Positions 1 through 7,978 of a stretch of DNA of 64,000 nucleotides are shown piece by piece; the stretch's first letter is position 1, and every line of letters starts with the position of its first letter. The stretch is taken from positions 1 through 64,000 of the forward strand of contig NZ_SNWW01000008.1 of the NCBI RefSeq assembly GCF_004362015.1. The letters run 5' to 3'. This stretch comes from Flavobacterium chryseum (GTDB taxonomy: Bacteria > Bacteroidota > Bacteroidia > Flavobacteriales > Flavobacteriaceae). The position numbers and the translations under genes were made by a program. The notes beneath the pieces were generated by a model that saw only the letters and a list, made by a program, of their open reading frames with translations, had not been told where the DNA came from and did no database searches.

Positions 1-93
1 GATCTCTTTTACAAGAATAGGGTGGTCACTTTAAACCGGAATCAACTGATCTCTTTTACCGGAATGGCATGCTCACTTTTGCCAGAATTTGCA
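1..93. mobile_element. Terminal repeats of an IS21-type element (end only)
   Basis: Four imperfect tandem units of 23-24 bases start at 1, 24, 48 and 71. Each resembles GRTCACTTTTAMCCGGAAT followed by a few variable bases. Multiple short repeats of the form TGGTCACTTT...CCGGAAT are typical of the ends of IS21-family elements in Bacteroidota. No istA or istB coding sequence is inside the window, so either the element lies to the left or this is a remnant. From 94 to 309 nothing recognisable was found. Confidence 0.5.
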
Positions 94-309
94 ATCATTT
101 ACAAAAATCAAATAAAGCTGAATGATAAATCTATAAATGATAAAGTTAATTCTGTAAATAAAAGATAATCAGTTATTTGAAATTTGCTTAGATCAGTCAT
201 TAGCATTAGATACATGGTGTGCTGTTCGAATTCTGATTTTATTTTTTGGATTGCCAGATTGCAGTTACAATTAAAATCAAAGTTTAATTAAAATTTTAAA
301 AATAGAATT

Positions 310-1065
310 ATGGGAAATTTATCAAATTACTTTGGACAAAATATTGACCGGAAGCGTATTGTAATAACAGGTGGCACAACAGGAATAGGAAAAGCTACTG
401 CAGCACTTTTAGCATCACTCGGCGGTCATGTATTTATCTTTGGAAGGAACGAATTAGATTTTCAAAAAGCAATTGAAGATATTAAAGCGCAGGCTGAAGG
501 AAAAGTTTTTGGTATTGCAGCAGATATTGCGAAGAAAGAAGATTTACAGCTCATTTGTGATGAAATAGACAATACGCTTGGCGGAATAGATATTCTGATA
601 AATAATGCAGCGATATCCGGTGACGGAATTATGGATGAAGGTTATGATAGCATAAAATATATTCTGGAAACTAATATTTTAGGATACATGGCTTTTACAA
701 GAGAAGCTGTTTTTAGAATGAAAGGTCAAAAAAGTGGTCACATTATTAATATTGGATCAATGAGTGCCGAAACACGCGAGAAAACGTCAACTGTTTATGT
801 AGCGACAAAATCTGCCATAAGAGGATTCAGCGCATCATTGCGAAAAGAAGTTAATGAACTCGGAATTAAAGTTTCGCTTATTGAACCCGGCTCTGTAACA
901 AGCAACATGCAGACATCATCTCAAGATGAGCAAAAAGAAAAAATCAAAAAACTGGAAATGCTCGAAGCGGAAGATATTGCTATGAGCGTTTTATTTTGTT
1001 TATCACAGCCAAAGCGATGCGATATCGTAAGCTTGCAGATAAGACCGCACTTAGAACCTATTTAA
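310..1065 (+). CDS. SDR family NAD(P)-dependent oxidoreductase
   Basis: This is a 251-aa classical short-chain dehydrogenase/reductase, a soluble Rossmann-fold enzyme that oxidises or reduces an alcohol/carbonyl group with NAD(P)(H). The glycine-rich cofactor loop GGTTGIG is at residues 21-27, NNAA is at 98-101, and the catalytic Ser150, Tyr163 and Lys167 (YVATK) are all present. After the active site comes the usual EPGSV segment. The length is normal for the family. Substrate cannot be inferred. The gene stands alone, followed by an acidic stress-like protein, and has no clear TAnnTTTG box just upstream. Confidence 0.9.
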   Translation: MGNLSNYFGQNIDRKRIVITGGTTGIGKATAALLASLGGHVFIFGRNELDFQKAIEDIKAQAEGKVFGIAADIAKKEDLQLICDEIDNTLGGIDILINNAAISGDGIMDEGYDSIKYILETNILGYMAFTREAVFRMKGQKSGHIINIGSMSAETREKTSTVYVATKSAIRGFSASLRKEVNELGIKVSLIEPGSVTSNMQTSSQDEQKEKIKKLEMLEAEDIAMSVLFCLSQPKRCDIVSLQIRPHLEPI

Positions 1066-1220
1066 GCAAATAATAAGTACTAAATATTTACTACTTACTG
1101 TCAATTAAGCCAAATACAAAATATGGCAAAGCATACTGCTGGCCAAAATCAAAAAACAGTTCTACTGCAACTGATAAAAAGCAGCAACTACAGTTAAAAA
1201 ATAACCTTAAAATTAATATT

Positions 1221-1550
1221 ATGAATTTAGACCAAAAAGAAAATTACCGTCAGGACGACCAAAATTTTCAAAATGATGAAACAAGATACGAAAGCGAAAA
1301 AATTGAAACTGCTTCGGTAGATCATTCTATATCAAACAACGCAGAACCAGATTTTGGAAATGATTTAAGTAACGATGAATTGTCTAACAACGAATTTGAT
1401 AAGGAGAATCTTGGAAACAACGAATTTGATAAAGACGAATTCAATAGTAATGAATTAGACAACGAGTTTGAAACCCAGGAGGATAACGAAGAACTTGGCG
1501 ACGACGAGTTTGATAATGAAGACCTTGGTAATAATGAACAAGGTTCTTGA
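1221..1550 (+). CDS. Highly acidic low-complexity repeat protein
   Basis: This 109-aa protein is extremely rich in Asp, Glu and Asn, has no Cys or hydrophobic core, and is probably intrinsically disordered. From about residue 50 a short unit of the type NNEFDKE / NNEFDKD / DDEFDNE repeats, separated by LG or SN steps, so it probably grew by internal duplication. No family is recognised; hydrophilin-like small stress proteins have this kind of composition, but that comparison is only an inference. It ends 20 bases before a strong symmetric terminator. The frame stays open upstream of the ATG, and an out-of-frame ATG lies at 1123 (see rejected items). Confidence 0.6.
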   Translation: MNLDQKENYRQDDQNFQNDETRYESEKIETASVDHSISNNAEPDFGNDLSNDELSNNEFDKENLGNNEFDKDEFNSNELDNEFETQEDNEELGDDEFDNEDLGNNEQGS

Positions 1551-1570
1551 TTGTGATTCTGTCAAATCAA

Positions 1571-1610
1571 AAAAAAAGGGGAAGATATTTAAATATCTTC
1601 CCCTTTTTTT
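1571..1610. terminator. Rho-independent terminator (symmetric)
   Basis: A perfect 40-base palindrome: an A run, the stem GGGGAAGATATTT, its complement, then a T run. It can terminate transcription from either side and closes the acidic-protein gene. Confidence 0.9.
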
Positions 1611-1688
1611 TTCTTTATTTATAACCTCTCAATAACTAATTTATTTGAAACTCAATTCTTATTTTTTCGATGATAACAGTAACTCACA

Positions 1689-1718
1689 TTGGAAATAATT
1701 AATAATAGTATAAATTTG
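1689..1718 (+). promoter_or_regulatory. Bacteroidota-type promoter of the GNAT gene
   Basis: TTG at 1689-1691 and TAAATTTG at 1711-1718 are separated by 19 bases. This matches the flavobacterial TTG / TAnnTTTG (-33/-7) promoter pattern. The start codon follows 36 bases after the box. Confidence 0.6.
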
Positions 1719-1754
1719 TTTCCTTATTAATCAGATCTAACTTAAACAAAACAA

Positions 1755-2267
1755 TTGATTACTATTAAAAAATGCGAGGAGAATCAACTAGATTCATTAC
1801 ATAAAATTGCAATACAAACTTACAATGATACCTATCAATACCTTTGGTCAGATAATGGAACATGGTATCTTAACGAATTTTATCAAAAAGAAAGTTTTAA
1901 AAAGGAACTTTCACAGCCAGATATTTTCTATTTTTTAGTTTATGATGAAGACAAAATAATTGGCTACTTTAAAATAATGAACATTGCCTTAGATCCTTAT
2001 CCTGAAGAACAATGCACAGAAATAGACAAACTGTATCTTCTAAAAGATTATGGCGGAAAAGGAATTGGAAAAACTATAATGGAATTTATATTTGACTTTT
2101 CTAAAAAACAAAAACGTTCGGTATTATGGCTAAAAGCTATGGAAAGTAGTCCTGCGAAAAGTTTTTATGAGAAATCAGGATTCATAGAAACAGATAAAGC
2201 TAATTTGAATTTTCCGACAATAAGAGAAGAACACCGCTTGATCTTGACTATGGTGAAAGAGATTTAA
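1755..2267 (+). CDS. GNAT family N-acetyltransferase
   Basis: This 170-aa cytoplasmic GNAT-fold enzyme would transfer an acetyl group from acetyl-CoA to an amine. The acetyl-CoA loop lies near residues 95-110, where LYLLKDYGGKGIGKTIME gives the G-x-G-I-G element, followed by the C-terminal WLKAMESSPAKSFYEKSGF segment usual for the family. The start codon is TTG; the next in-frame Met is about 75 residues in and would remove half the fold, so TTG is preferred. A good promoter lies just upstream. Substrate unknown. Confidence 0.85.
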   Translation: MITIKKCEENQLDSLHKIAIQTYNDTYQYLWSDNGTWYLNEFYQKESFKKELSQPDIFYFLVYDEDKIIGYFKIMNIALDPYPEEQCTEIDKLYLLKDYGGKGIGKTIMEFIFDFSKKQKRSVLWLKAMESSPAKSFYEKSGFIETDKANLNFPTIREEHRLILTMVKEI

Positions 2268-2341
2268 GAAGATAGTTGATATTCCAAATGTTGTTCCTGG
2301 ATTTTAGAAATTAAAATATATTTTTTTATTTCACTATTTAA

Positions 2342-2383
2342 ATAAAATTGTATAAAAGTCTCCCGACTTTTATACAATTTTAT
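2342..2383. terminator. Perfect 19-bp stem hairpin
   Basis: Left arm 2342-2360, loop TCCC, right arm 2365-2383, fully complementary. It sits between the convergent GNAT and delta-60 genes. It may be a shared terminator, although there is no long T run after it, or a REP-like palindrome. Confidence 0.6.
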
Positions 2384-2400
2384 AGTTTCTTAAAACACAC

Positions 2401-2512
2401 AAAAAAATGCGAAAAGTCAAAAGACCTTGCGCATTTTAAAAATAATTTAACTCCTTCACAGATCAATTAATATATTATTCAGGAAATAATCGGTATCTAT
2501 TAATTTGACTAA
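2401..2512 (-). pseudogene. Degenerate copy of the 3' end of the glycosylasparaginase gene plus its hairpin
   Basis: On the - strand this stretch translates near 2475-2505 to IDTDYFLNN, closely matching the IDADYFLK that ends the asparaginase encoded at 4323-5324. The downstream hairpin (AAATGCG...GTCAAAAGAC...CGCATTT) and intervening bases also align with 4253-4368. It is a ~110-base fragment with no start, so not a gene. The delta-60 gene lies exactly between the two copies. Confidence 0.6.
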
Positions 2513-2522
2513 AATCTAATAT

Positions 2523-4103
2523 TTATTTTACAATTTTTATCGTTTTAGCAACTTTTCCGTTGCCATTTATTTTTAGAAAATAAATTCCTTTTGATAAGTT
2601 TTTATTGGACAAATCTAATTGTTCAGTGTTAGATCCTTCGCTATAATTTTTATTTTTAACCAAATTAGAAACTAAAATTCCTTTAACATCATATAAATCG
2701 ATACTTAAATCAGTTGATTCTTTTAATTCTAAACTTAAAGTTGGATAATCATTTACAGGATTTGGACTAATATTAATTTCATTTGCTGTCTTAGCAAAAT
2801 CAATTGTTGATAATACTTTTGTGTTATTTATTCTTGTTAGAACAAAACTGCCTTTATTTCCAGCCATCACAATTTTATTATCTGGTTGAACAAGCATCGT
2901 TTCAAAGTAATCATGTCCTGATCCAAAATTAGTTGTAAAATAACCATTTTTACCAAATGAAGTGTTTAAAATCCCACTAAGACTATAAGATTCTATACCA
3001 AAATTATAATCACTTGTTAATCCTACGCCATATCCTACAAGTAAATTATTACTATGATCGATTGTAATATCTGTTGCAAAACTTGCTATATTATTACCAA
3101 AATCTCTTAAAATTTTACCTTTTACTCCAAATGAATTATCGGCAATACCACCTGCATTATATTTTGATATAAAAGCAGAATATTTTACCCCGTCAAAAGA
3201 TGCGCCGGCAATATAAATATCATTGTTTTTTGAAATTACACATTTGTATAATAACGCAATCTTTCCAAAATCTTCTTCAATACGTCCAGTTCCATTTGGT
3301 CCAAAACTTTTCACAATTTCACCATTAGCATTATATTTTGCTACCACACAATCAAGTCCGTAATTATTTCTTCCTACGGCTATAATATTTTCATTGTCTG
3401 TAAATTTCATATCTAGTATTTCTCCGCCCGAAAGATTAGGAGTAAATACAAATCCATTAAGGCCGTATGTTTGGTCTAAACTTCCGTTTGTATTAAATCT
3501 GGATAATCCAAATGTAGAATATCCAGGATCATCTGCTGATTCAAAAGCACCACCAACAACTATTTTACCATCTGCTTGAATTAATAATGAATTTACAAAT
3601 TGTGAATAATCTACAGTTTCAACTTTAATACCATCAGTATCAAAAGTTGTATCTAAACTTCCGTTTTCATTATATCTAACAATCATGATATCTGATCGAA
3701 CCGCACCTTGTGATAAAACATAAGTACTTCCACCAACAACAATTTTACCATTAGTTTGCAAAGTCACACTTTGTCCTGTACAGTGATTTCCAAATAAAGT
3801 TGTTACATATCCGCCAGTACCAAATGTGGTATCTAAAGCCCCGCTTGGTAAATATCTGGCTAGTAAAAAAGCAGAGCCGTCAGCATAAGAATTGCTGTTA
3901 CCTACTAGTATGATTTTTCCATCAGATTGTAAAACTGAATCATTTACCAGATTGTTTCCAGGAGCTCCGGGAATTCCGGTAAATGTAGTGACTTTACCTC
4001 CGTTTCCGAATGTTGTATCAAGTGTTCCTGCTTGAGAAAATGCTGTATTTGAAAATAATAACGTAAGCACTAACGTGCCAAAAATAGGTAAAGTTCTTTT
4101 CAT
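2523..4103 (-). CDS. Delta-60 repeat (beta-propeller-like) protein with T9SS sorting domain
   Basis: This 526-aa secreted protein has an N-terminal signal peptide (residues 1-24, ending AFSQA). About seven to eight delta-60 repeats of ~50 residues follow, each carrying an LDTTFGxGGxV-type turn and a QxDGKI(V/I)xxG strand; such repeats are expected to form a propeller-like beta fold. From about residue 445 comes a type IX secretion C-terminal domain, recognised by ISPNPV, the LYDVKG turn and the final SKGIYFLKI strand. It is therefore predicted to cross the outer membrane by T9SS and be attached to the surface or released. Specific function is unknown. It lies downstream of the glycan locus but is bracketed by duplicated DNA, so may be a later arrival. 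Confidence 0.85.
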   Translation of the reverse strand: MKRTLPIFGTLVLTLLFSNTAFSQAGTLDTTFGNGGKVTTFTGIPGAPGNNLVNDSVLQSDGKIILVGNSNSYADGSAFLLARYLPSGALDTTFGTGGYVTTLFGNHCTGQSVTLQTNGKIVVGGSTYVLSQGAVRSDIMIVRYNENGSLDTTFDTDGIKVETVDYSQFVNSLLIQADGKIVVGGAFESADDPGYSTFGLSRFNTNGSLDQTYGLNGFVFTPNLSGGEILDMKFTDNENIIAVGRNNYGLDCVVAKYNANGEIVKSFGPNGTGRIEEDFGKIALLYKCVISKNNDIYIAGASFDGVKYSAFISKYNAGGIADNSFGVKGKILRDFGNNIASFATDITIDHSNNLLVGYGVGLTSDYNFGIESYSLSGILNTSFGKNGYFTTNFGSGHDYFETMLVQPDNKIVMAGNKGSFVLTRINNTKVLSTIDFAKTANEINISPNPVNDYPTLSLELKESTDLSIDLYDVKGILVSNLVKNKNYSEGSNTEQLDLSNKNLSKGIYFLKINGNGKVAKTIKIVK

Positions 4104-4252
4104 TCAATAGTTTTTTTTTAATTTAATTCTATGTAAAATTTGAGATATTGACTTTTTTCGATGGCTAATTTAGTCCTAATATACTTATTATCCTAATTGA
4201 TTATGAAACGATAAATGTCATGATTTAACACTCAATTTAACCTTTTTTGCAT

Positions 4253-4368
4253 AAAAAGCGCATAGATCAAAAGACCAAATACGCATTTCAAAAATAATTA
4301 CTCTTGCACAGCCGATAATATATTACTTCAAAAAATAATCAGCATCGATTAATCTATTCCCAGTTTCA
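4253..4368 (-). repeat. Intact partner of the duplicated asparaginase 3' end
   Basis: This contains the last ~15 codons of the asparaginase gene, its stop, and a downstream hairpin (AAAAGCGCAT...GATCAAAAGACC...ACGCATTT) that may act as terminator. It aligns base for base over most of its length with 2401-2512, with a few small gaps. Confidence 0.55.
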
Positions 4369-5324
4369 TCATAAACAGCATAATTAAAACCGCCCTGAAC
4401 ACAGTAAGAACCGTATTCTCCTTCTTTATTTAAGGCAATAAACCCAACCTGAATATCTTTCAAATCTTTATTTCTATTCTTGGTTAATTTTACAATTCTT
4501 GCAACAGCTTCTTCACAGGCTTTTTGAGGCGATTTCCCCTGACGCATTAATTCAACAACCAAATGACAGCCCGCAATTCTGATTACTTCTTCACCATGAC
4601 CTGTTGCAGTTGCAGCACCAATTTCGTTATCAACATATAATCCTGCTCCAATGATAGGCGAATCACCAACGCGGCCGTGCATTTTAAACGCCATTCCGCT
4701 TGTGGTACACGCTCCCGAAAGATTTCCGTTGGCATCTAAAGCAATCATCCCAATTGTATCGTGATTTTCGATATTGGCAATTGGTTTATACTGGCTTGTT
4801 TTCAGCCATTCCTTCCATTCTTTCTCGGATTCTTCAAGCAGTAAATTTTCTTTTTTAAATCCTTGTTCCACAGCAAATTGCAAAGCGCCATCGCCAACCA
4901 GCATTACGTGAGGTGTTTTTTCCATCACGGCTCTGGCTACAGAAATAGGATGTTTAATAAATTCTAAACAAGCTACAGAACCAATATTAGCATTTTCATC
5001 CATAATACAGGCATCTAACGTTACGCGGCCATCCCTGTCCGGGCGTCCGCCGTAACCAACGCTTCTTTCTTTTGGATCTGCTTCCGGAATTTTAACTCCT
5101 GCTTCTACTGCATCCAAAGCGCGTCCGTTCTTTTTCAAAACTTCCCAAGCGGCTTCATTAGCTCCAATTCCAAATCTCCAGGTGGAAAGTACAATTGGTT
5201 TTTTAACCTTTTTTGAAACTACTACTTTTTCTTCTTCCGAATTTGAACGAAAAGATTGTAACGCCACAGCGACTGAAGCTATTGCGGTTGTTTTTAAAAA
5301 ATTTCTACGATTTGAGTTTGCCAT
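4323..5324 (-). CDS. N4-(beta-N-acetylglucosaminyl)-L-asparaginase (glycosylasparaginase)
   Basis: This N-terminal-nucleophile hydrolase cleaves the GlcNAc-Asn bond left after an N-glycan has been trimmed. The open frame extends upstream to 5405, but the ATG at 5324 is preferred: it gives 333 aa beginning with a Tat-like signal (NRRNFLKTT then a hydrophobic stretch), and the extra upstream codons lie in a repeat. The nucleophile is Thr190 in HDTIGM, where the precursor is expected to cut itself into alpha and beta chains; RVGDSP and TGHGEE form the substrate pocket. It is the last enzyme of the mannose-glycan locus and fits removal of the core GlcNAc from asparagine, in the periplasm. Confidence 0.9.
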   Translation of the reverse strand: MANSNRRNFLKTTAIASVAVALQSFRSNSEEEKVVVSKKVKKPIVLSTWRFGIGANEAAWEVLKKNGRALDAVEAGVKIPEADPKERSVGYGGRPDRDGRVTLDACIMDENANIGSVACLEFIKHPISVARAVMEKTPHVMLVGDGALQFAVEQGFKKENLLLEESEKEWKEWLKTSQYKPIANIENHDTIGMIALDANGNLSGACTTSGMAFKMHGRVGDSPIIGAGLYVDNEIGAATATGHGEEVIRIAGCHLVVELMRQGKSPQKACEEAVARIVKLTKNRNKDLKDIQVGFIALNKEGEYGSYCVQGGFNYAVYDETGNRLIDADYFLK

Positions 5325-5338
5325 ATTAAATAAAATTA

Positions 5339-5510
5339 AACCATATAAGTAATGTAAGAACATTAAAGCTCGCGTGTTATAATTCGTTGTAAACAAAAAA
5401 ACCATATAAGTAATTATGAAGACATTTTATATTGGCTAAAATTACTTCATTAAACTAAAAAATAAGCTATGAAAGCTTTTATAACATGAACTTATATCAC
5501 TTATATGGTT
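5339..5510. repeat. Three copies of an ACCATATAAGT-type intergenic repeat
   Basis: Copies begin near 5339 and 5398 on the + strand (ACCATATAAGTAATGTAAG and ACCATATAAGTAATTATG) and at 5510 on the - strand (ACCATATAAGTGATATAAGT, spanning 5510-5484). The first and third are in inverted orientation and could fold together. The same family recurs at 61031-61217. It lies between the kinase gene and the asparaginase gene. Confidence 0.6.
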
Positions 5511-5538
5511 AAAATAATCTTAGTAAATTTAGAAAAAA

Positions 5539-6441
5539 TTACGAATTATAAAGCAAACTTGCAGCGCCTAATAATGCTGCAACTTCATTATCTGTAGAAA
5601 CTGAAACCTCAACTTCAATTCCTTGTTCTTTAATTTTTCTATTGAAAGCTGCCAGGAAAAACTCACTGGCATTTGCAATTTTCCCTCCAATAATAAAACT
5701 ATTGGCACCAAATTTTTCTAACCACGGACTTACAATTTCGGCTAAATTCTCTCCCAATTCTTCGAATACTTTTATAGCAATTTCATCTTCGGCTACAGCC
5801 AGATTATAAAGTTCTAATCCGTTAGAAAGATTTATTTCTGTTAAAGTTTTATAGCGGCTTAAAAGTCCGCGAACCGAAACAGCATCTTCGGCAATTCCGT
5901 TTTTATAAGGAAGGTTCCAAATTTCTCCGTCTTGCGGAACTAATTCTCCTGAACAAATAGAAACTCCTTTATCGATAAAACAAGCGCCAAGTCCGGTTCC
6001 TAAAGTAACTGCCATAACCTTTTTAGAAAGATTATCAGCGTTTTTGAATACTTCTCCTTTTCCAAAACAAACGGCATCATTTTCAAAAAGAATCGGAAAA
6101 TCGCTTGAAAGATCAAGTGTTCCCTGAAATAAATACCGAACATTAAGACTATAAAAATGTTCGTATTTTGATTGGTCTTTGATCCAGCAGACTCCGTTTT
6201 CATAATCAAACGGACCGGGCATGCAAATTGCCAATCCTTTTATCTTCTCTACTTTTGAATTTTCGATCGAAATCCGAATCGCTTTTTCCCAAATAGACAT
6301 AACGCTTTCAACCGGCAAATTAGAGTCGAAAGATTCTTTATGCAATGAAAGATCGATTACTTTCATATCCGTTACATCTATAATCGCTGCAGTAATATGT
6401 GTTCCTCCAATGTCTATTCCTACGGCATATTCTTTATTCAT
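5539..6441 (-). CDS. ROK family sugar kinase
   Basis: This 300-aa cytoplasmic ROK (repressor/ORF/kinase) protein lacks an N-terminal helix-turn-helix and is therefore a kinase, not a regulator. The phosphate-binding loop DIGGTHI is at residues 10-16, the catalytic Asp122 is in FENDAVC, and the second ATP-binding loop GTGLG is at 148-152. The CGxxGCxE zinc motif of typical ROK kinases is absent; DGEIWNLPYKNG occupies the area. In a locus that releases mannose and GlcNAc, it probably phosphorylates one of these sugars after import. Gap to the GH125 gene is 72 bases, consistent with one transcript. Confidence 0.8.
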   Translation of the reverse strand: MNKEYAVGIDIGGTHITAAIIDVTDMKVIDLSLHKESFDSNLPVESVMSIWEKAIRISIENSKVEKIKGLAICMPGPFDYENGVCWIKDQSKYEHFYSLNVRYLFQGTLDLSSDFPILFENDAVCFGKGEVFKNADNLSKKVMAVTLGTGLGACFIDKGVSICSGELVPQDGEIWNLPYKNGIAEDAVSVRGLLSRYKTLTEINLSNGLELYNLAVAEDEIAIKVFEELGENLAEIVSPWLEKFGANSFIIGGKIANASEFFLAAFNRKIKEQGIEVEVSVSTDNEVAALLGAASLLYNS

Positions 6442-6513
6442 TCTTTATTTTTTTATTGAACCATTAAATCTATTAAGTCTAACTTCTTAATCTCTTAATG
6501 GTAAATATTTTAT

Positions 6514-7974
6514 CTAAATGTTTTTATCTTTTAATATTTGAGGATAATGAATGCTTGTATGAACTATCATTTCTCCAAAAAGGGTATTCGCCCAGGCAAA
6601 CCATTTTCTGGTAAACTTAGCTACATCATCTTTATGAAATGATTCGTGCATAAAACCGGTATCGGCATTTGTTTTAATCAAATTGCTAATACACCGTTTT
6701 ATTTCTTTTTCATCTACACTCGTAATGGCTCTTAAAACAATACTCATTGGCCAAATGGTATCGACTCCGGTGTGCGGGCCGCCAATTCCTTCTCCTGCTT
6801 TTCCTTTATAGAAAAATGGATTGTTTTCTGAAAGCACAACTTTTCTTGTATTCAGATAAAGTTGGTTATCCGGTTCTATTGCGCCCAAATAAGGCAATGA
6901 TAGTAATGAAGGTACATTGGCATCATCCATCATATGAAAACTTCCAAATCCGTTTACTTCAAAAGCAATAATTTTTCCGAATTTTGGATGGTCGATGATT
7001 CCGTTTTCTTGTAAACCTTTTTCAACTTGTTCTTTTAGTTCTTTGGCTTTAGCTACTAAATTTTTGTCTAAAAGTGCCGGCAATGAAAAGATTTCGATTA
7101 AATAACCCAAAACTTCAATTGCAAACATATTACTCGGAATTAAATAGCCAAATAAAGTACTGTCGTCGCTTGGTCTAAAAGTCGAAACAATTAATCCGCA
7201 AGGTTTTACAGGATATCCGTAACCGCCTAAGGGGACTCCATCTGTCGCCCACGCAGTTTGTCTTTGAAAACTGTACGGGCCTTTATCTGTCCAGCGTTGT
7301 TGTTCTTTAAATGTTTGTAGAACTAAAAGCATGGCTTCCTTCCATTTTTTGTCGAACAAACTAATATCTCCCGTTTCCTTCCAATATCCGTGTGCTAATC
7401 TAACGGGATAACACAAACTGTCGATTTCCCATTTGCGTTCGTGAATACCGGGCTGCATTTTGGTTAAATCATTTTTCCATTCGCTTTCTTTTGTAAAATC
7501 TTTATAAAAAGCATTAGCGTAAGGATCTAATAAAATACATTTTGCCTGACGGTTGATAACGCCTTTTACCAATTCTGCCAGTTTTTTATCTTCTTTTACA
7601 AATGGAATATAAGGCCAAATTTGAGCTGTACTGTCACGAAGCCACATTGCATCAATATCGCCTGTAATTACATATGTATCGGGTTTTCCGTCAATGATTT
7701 CAAAATCGACTGTAGTGTCTAATGTATTTGGAAAACAATTTTCGAATAACCATGCCAGTTCCGGATTAGCAATTTGTTTTTTGATTCTGACAATTGCTGC
7801 TTCAATGGCAGGGCTTGTAAATTTTCTTTCGGCTAACGGAGGTCTTTTGCTGATAAAATCTTTTAATGCAAAATTGAATGTATCAGATTGCATTGCAAAA
7901 ACATCAGTTTGAAGTGCCAATAATCCTGCTGAAAAAATGCCTGTGTTTTTTATAAATTTTCTACGTGAATGCAT
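6514..7974 (-). CDS. GH125 exo-alpha-1,6-mannosidase
   Basis: This 486-aa glycoside hydrolase family 125 (formerly DUF1237) enzyme is an inverting, metal-independent exo-alpha-mannosidase acting mainly on alpha-1,6 linkages of N-glycan cores. Diagnostic blocks are MWLRDSTAQIWPYIPF near residue 112, TDGVPLGGYGYPVKPCGLIV near 245, FRPSDDSTLFGYLIPSNM near 267 and GGPHTGVDTIWPMSIV near 397. The N-terminus RRKFIKNTGIFSAGLLAL resembles a Tat signal, so export to the periplasm is likely. It begins four bases after the upstream GH92 stop codon, showing tight operon organisation, and complements the GH92 enzymes by removing residues they cannot. Confidence 0.9.
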   Translation of the reverse strand: MHSRRKFIKNTGIFSAGLLALQTDVFAMQSDTFNFALKDFISKRPPLAERKFTSPAIEAAIVRIKKQIANPELAWLFENCFPNTLDTTVDFEIIDGKPDTYVITGDIDAMWLRDSTAQIWPYIPFVKEDKKLAELVKGVINRQAKCILLDPYANAFYKDFTKESEWKNDLTKMQPGIHERKWEIDSLCYPVRLAHGYWKETGDISLFDKKWKEAMLLVLQTFKEQQRWTDKGPYSFQRQTAWATDGVPLGGYGYPVKPCGLIVSTFRPSDDSTLFGYLIPSNMFAIEVLGYLIEIFSLPALLDKNLVAKAKELKEQVEKGLQENGIIDHPKFGKIIAFEVNGFGSFHMMDDANVPSLLSLPYLGAIEPDNQLYLNTRKVVLSENNPFFYKGKAGEGIGGPHTGVDTIWPMSIVLRAITSVDEKEIKRCISNLIKTNADTGFMHESFHKDDVAKFTRKWFAWANTLFGEMIVHTSIHYPQILKDKNI

Positions 7975-7978
7975 ACTA

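Noticed and set aside
1123..1197. Short frame MAKHTAGQNQK... upstream of the acidic protein, with an alternative frame (STATDKKQQLQLKNNLKINI) running into its ATG
   Set aside because: A single extra base would join ATG 1123 to the acidic protein, hinting at a frameshift, but there is no homologue to compare and the ATG at 1221 is adequate.
5325..5405. N-terminal extension of the asparaginase
   Set aside because: It is encoded by the ACCATATAAGT repeat and would bury the signal peptide that begins at 5324.
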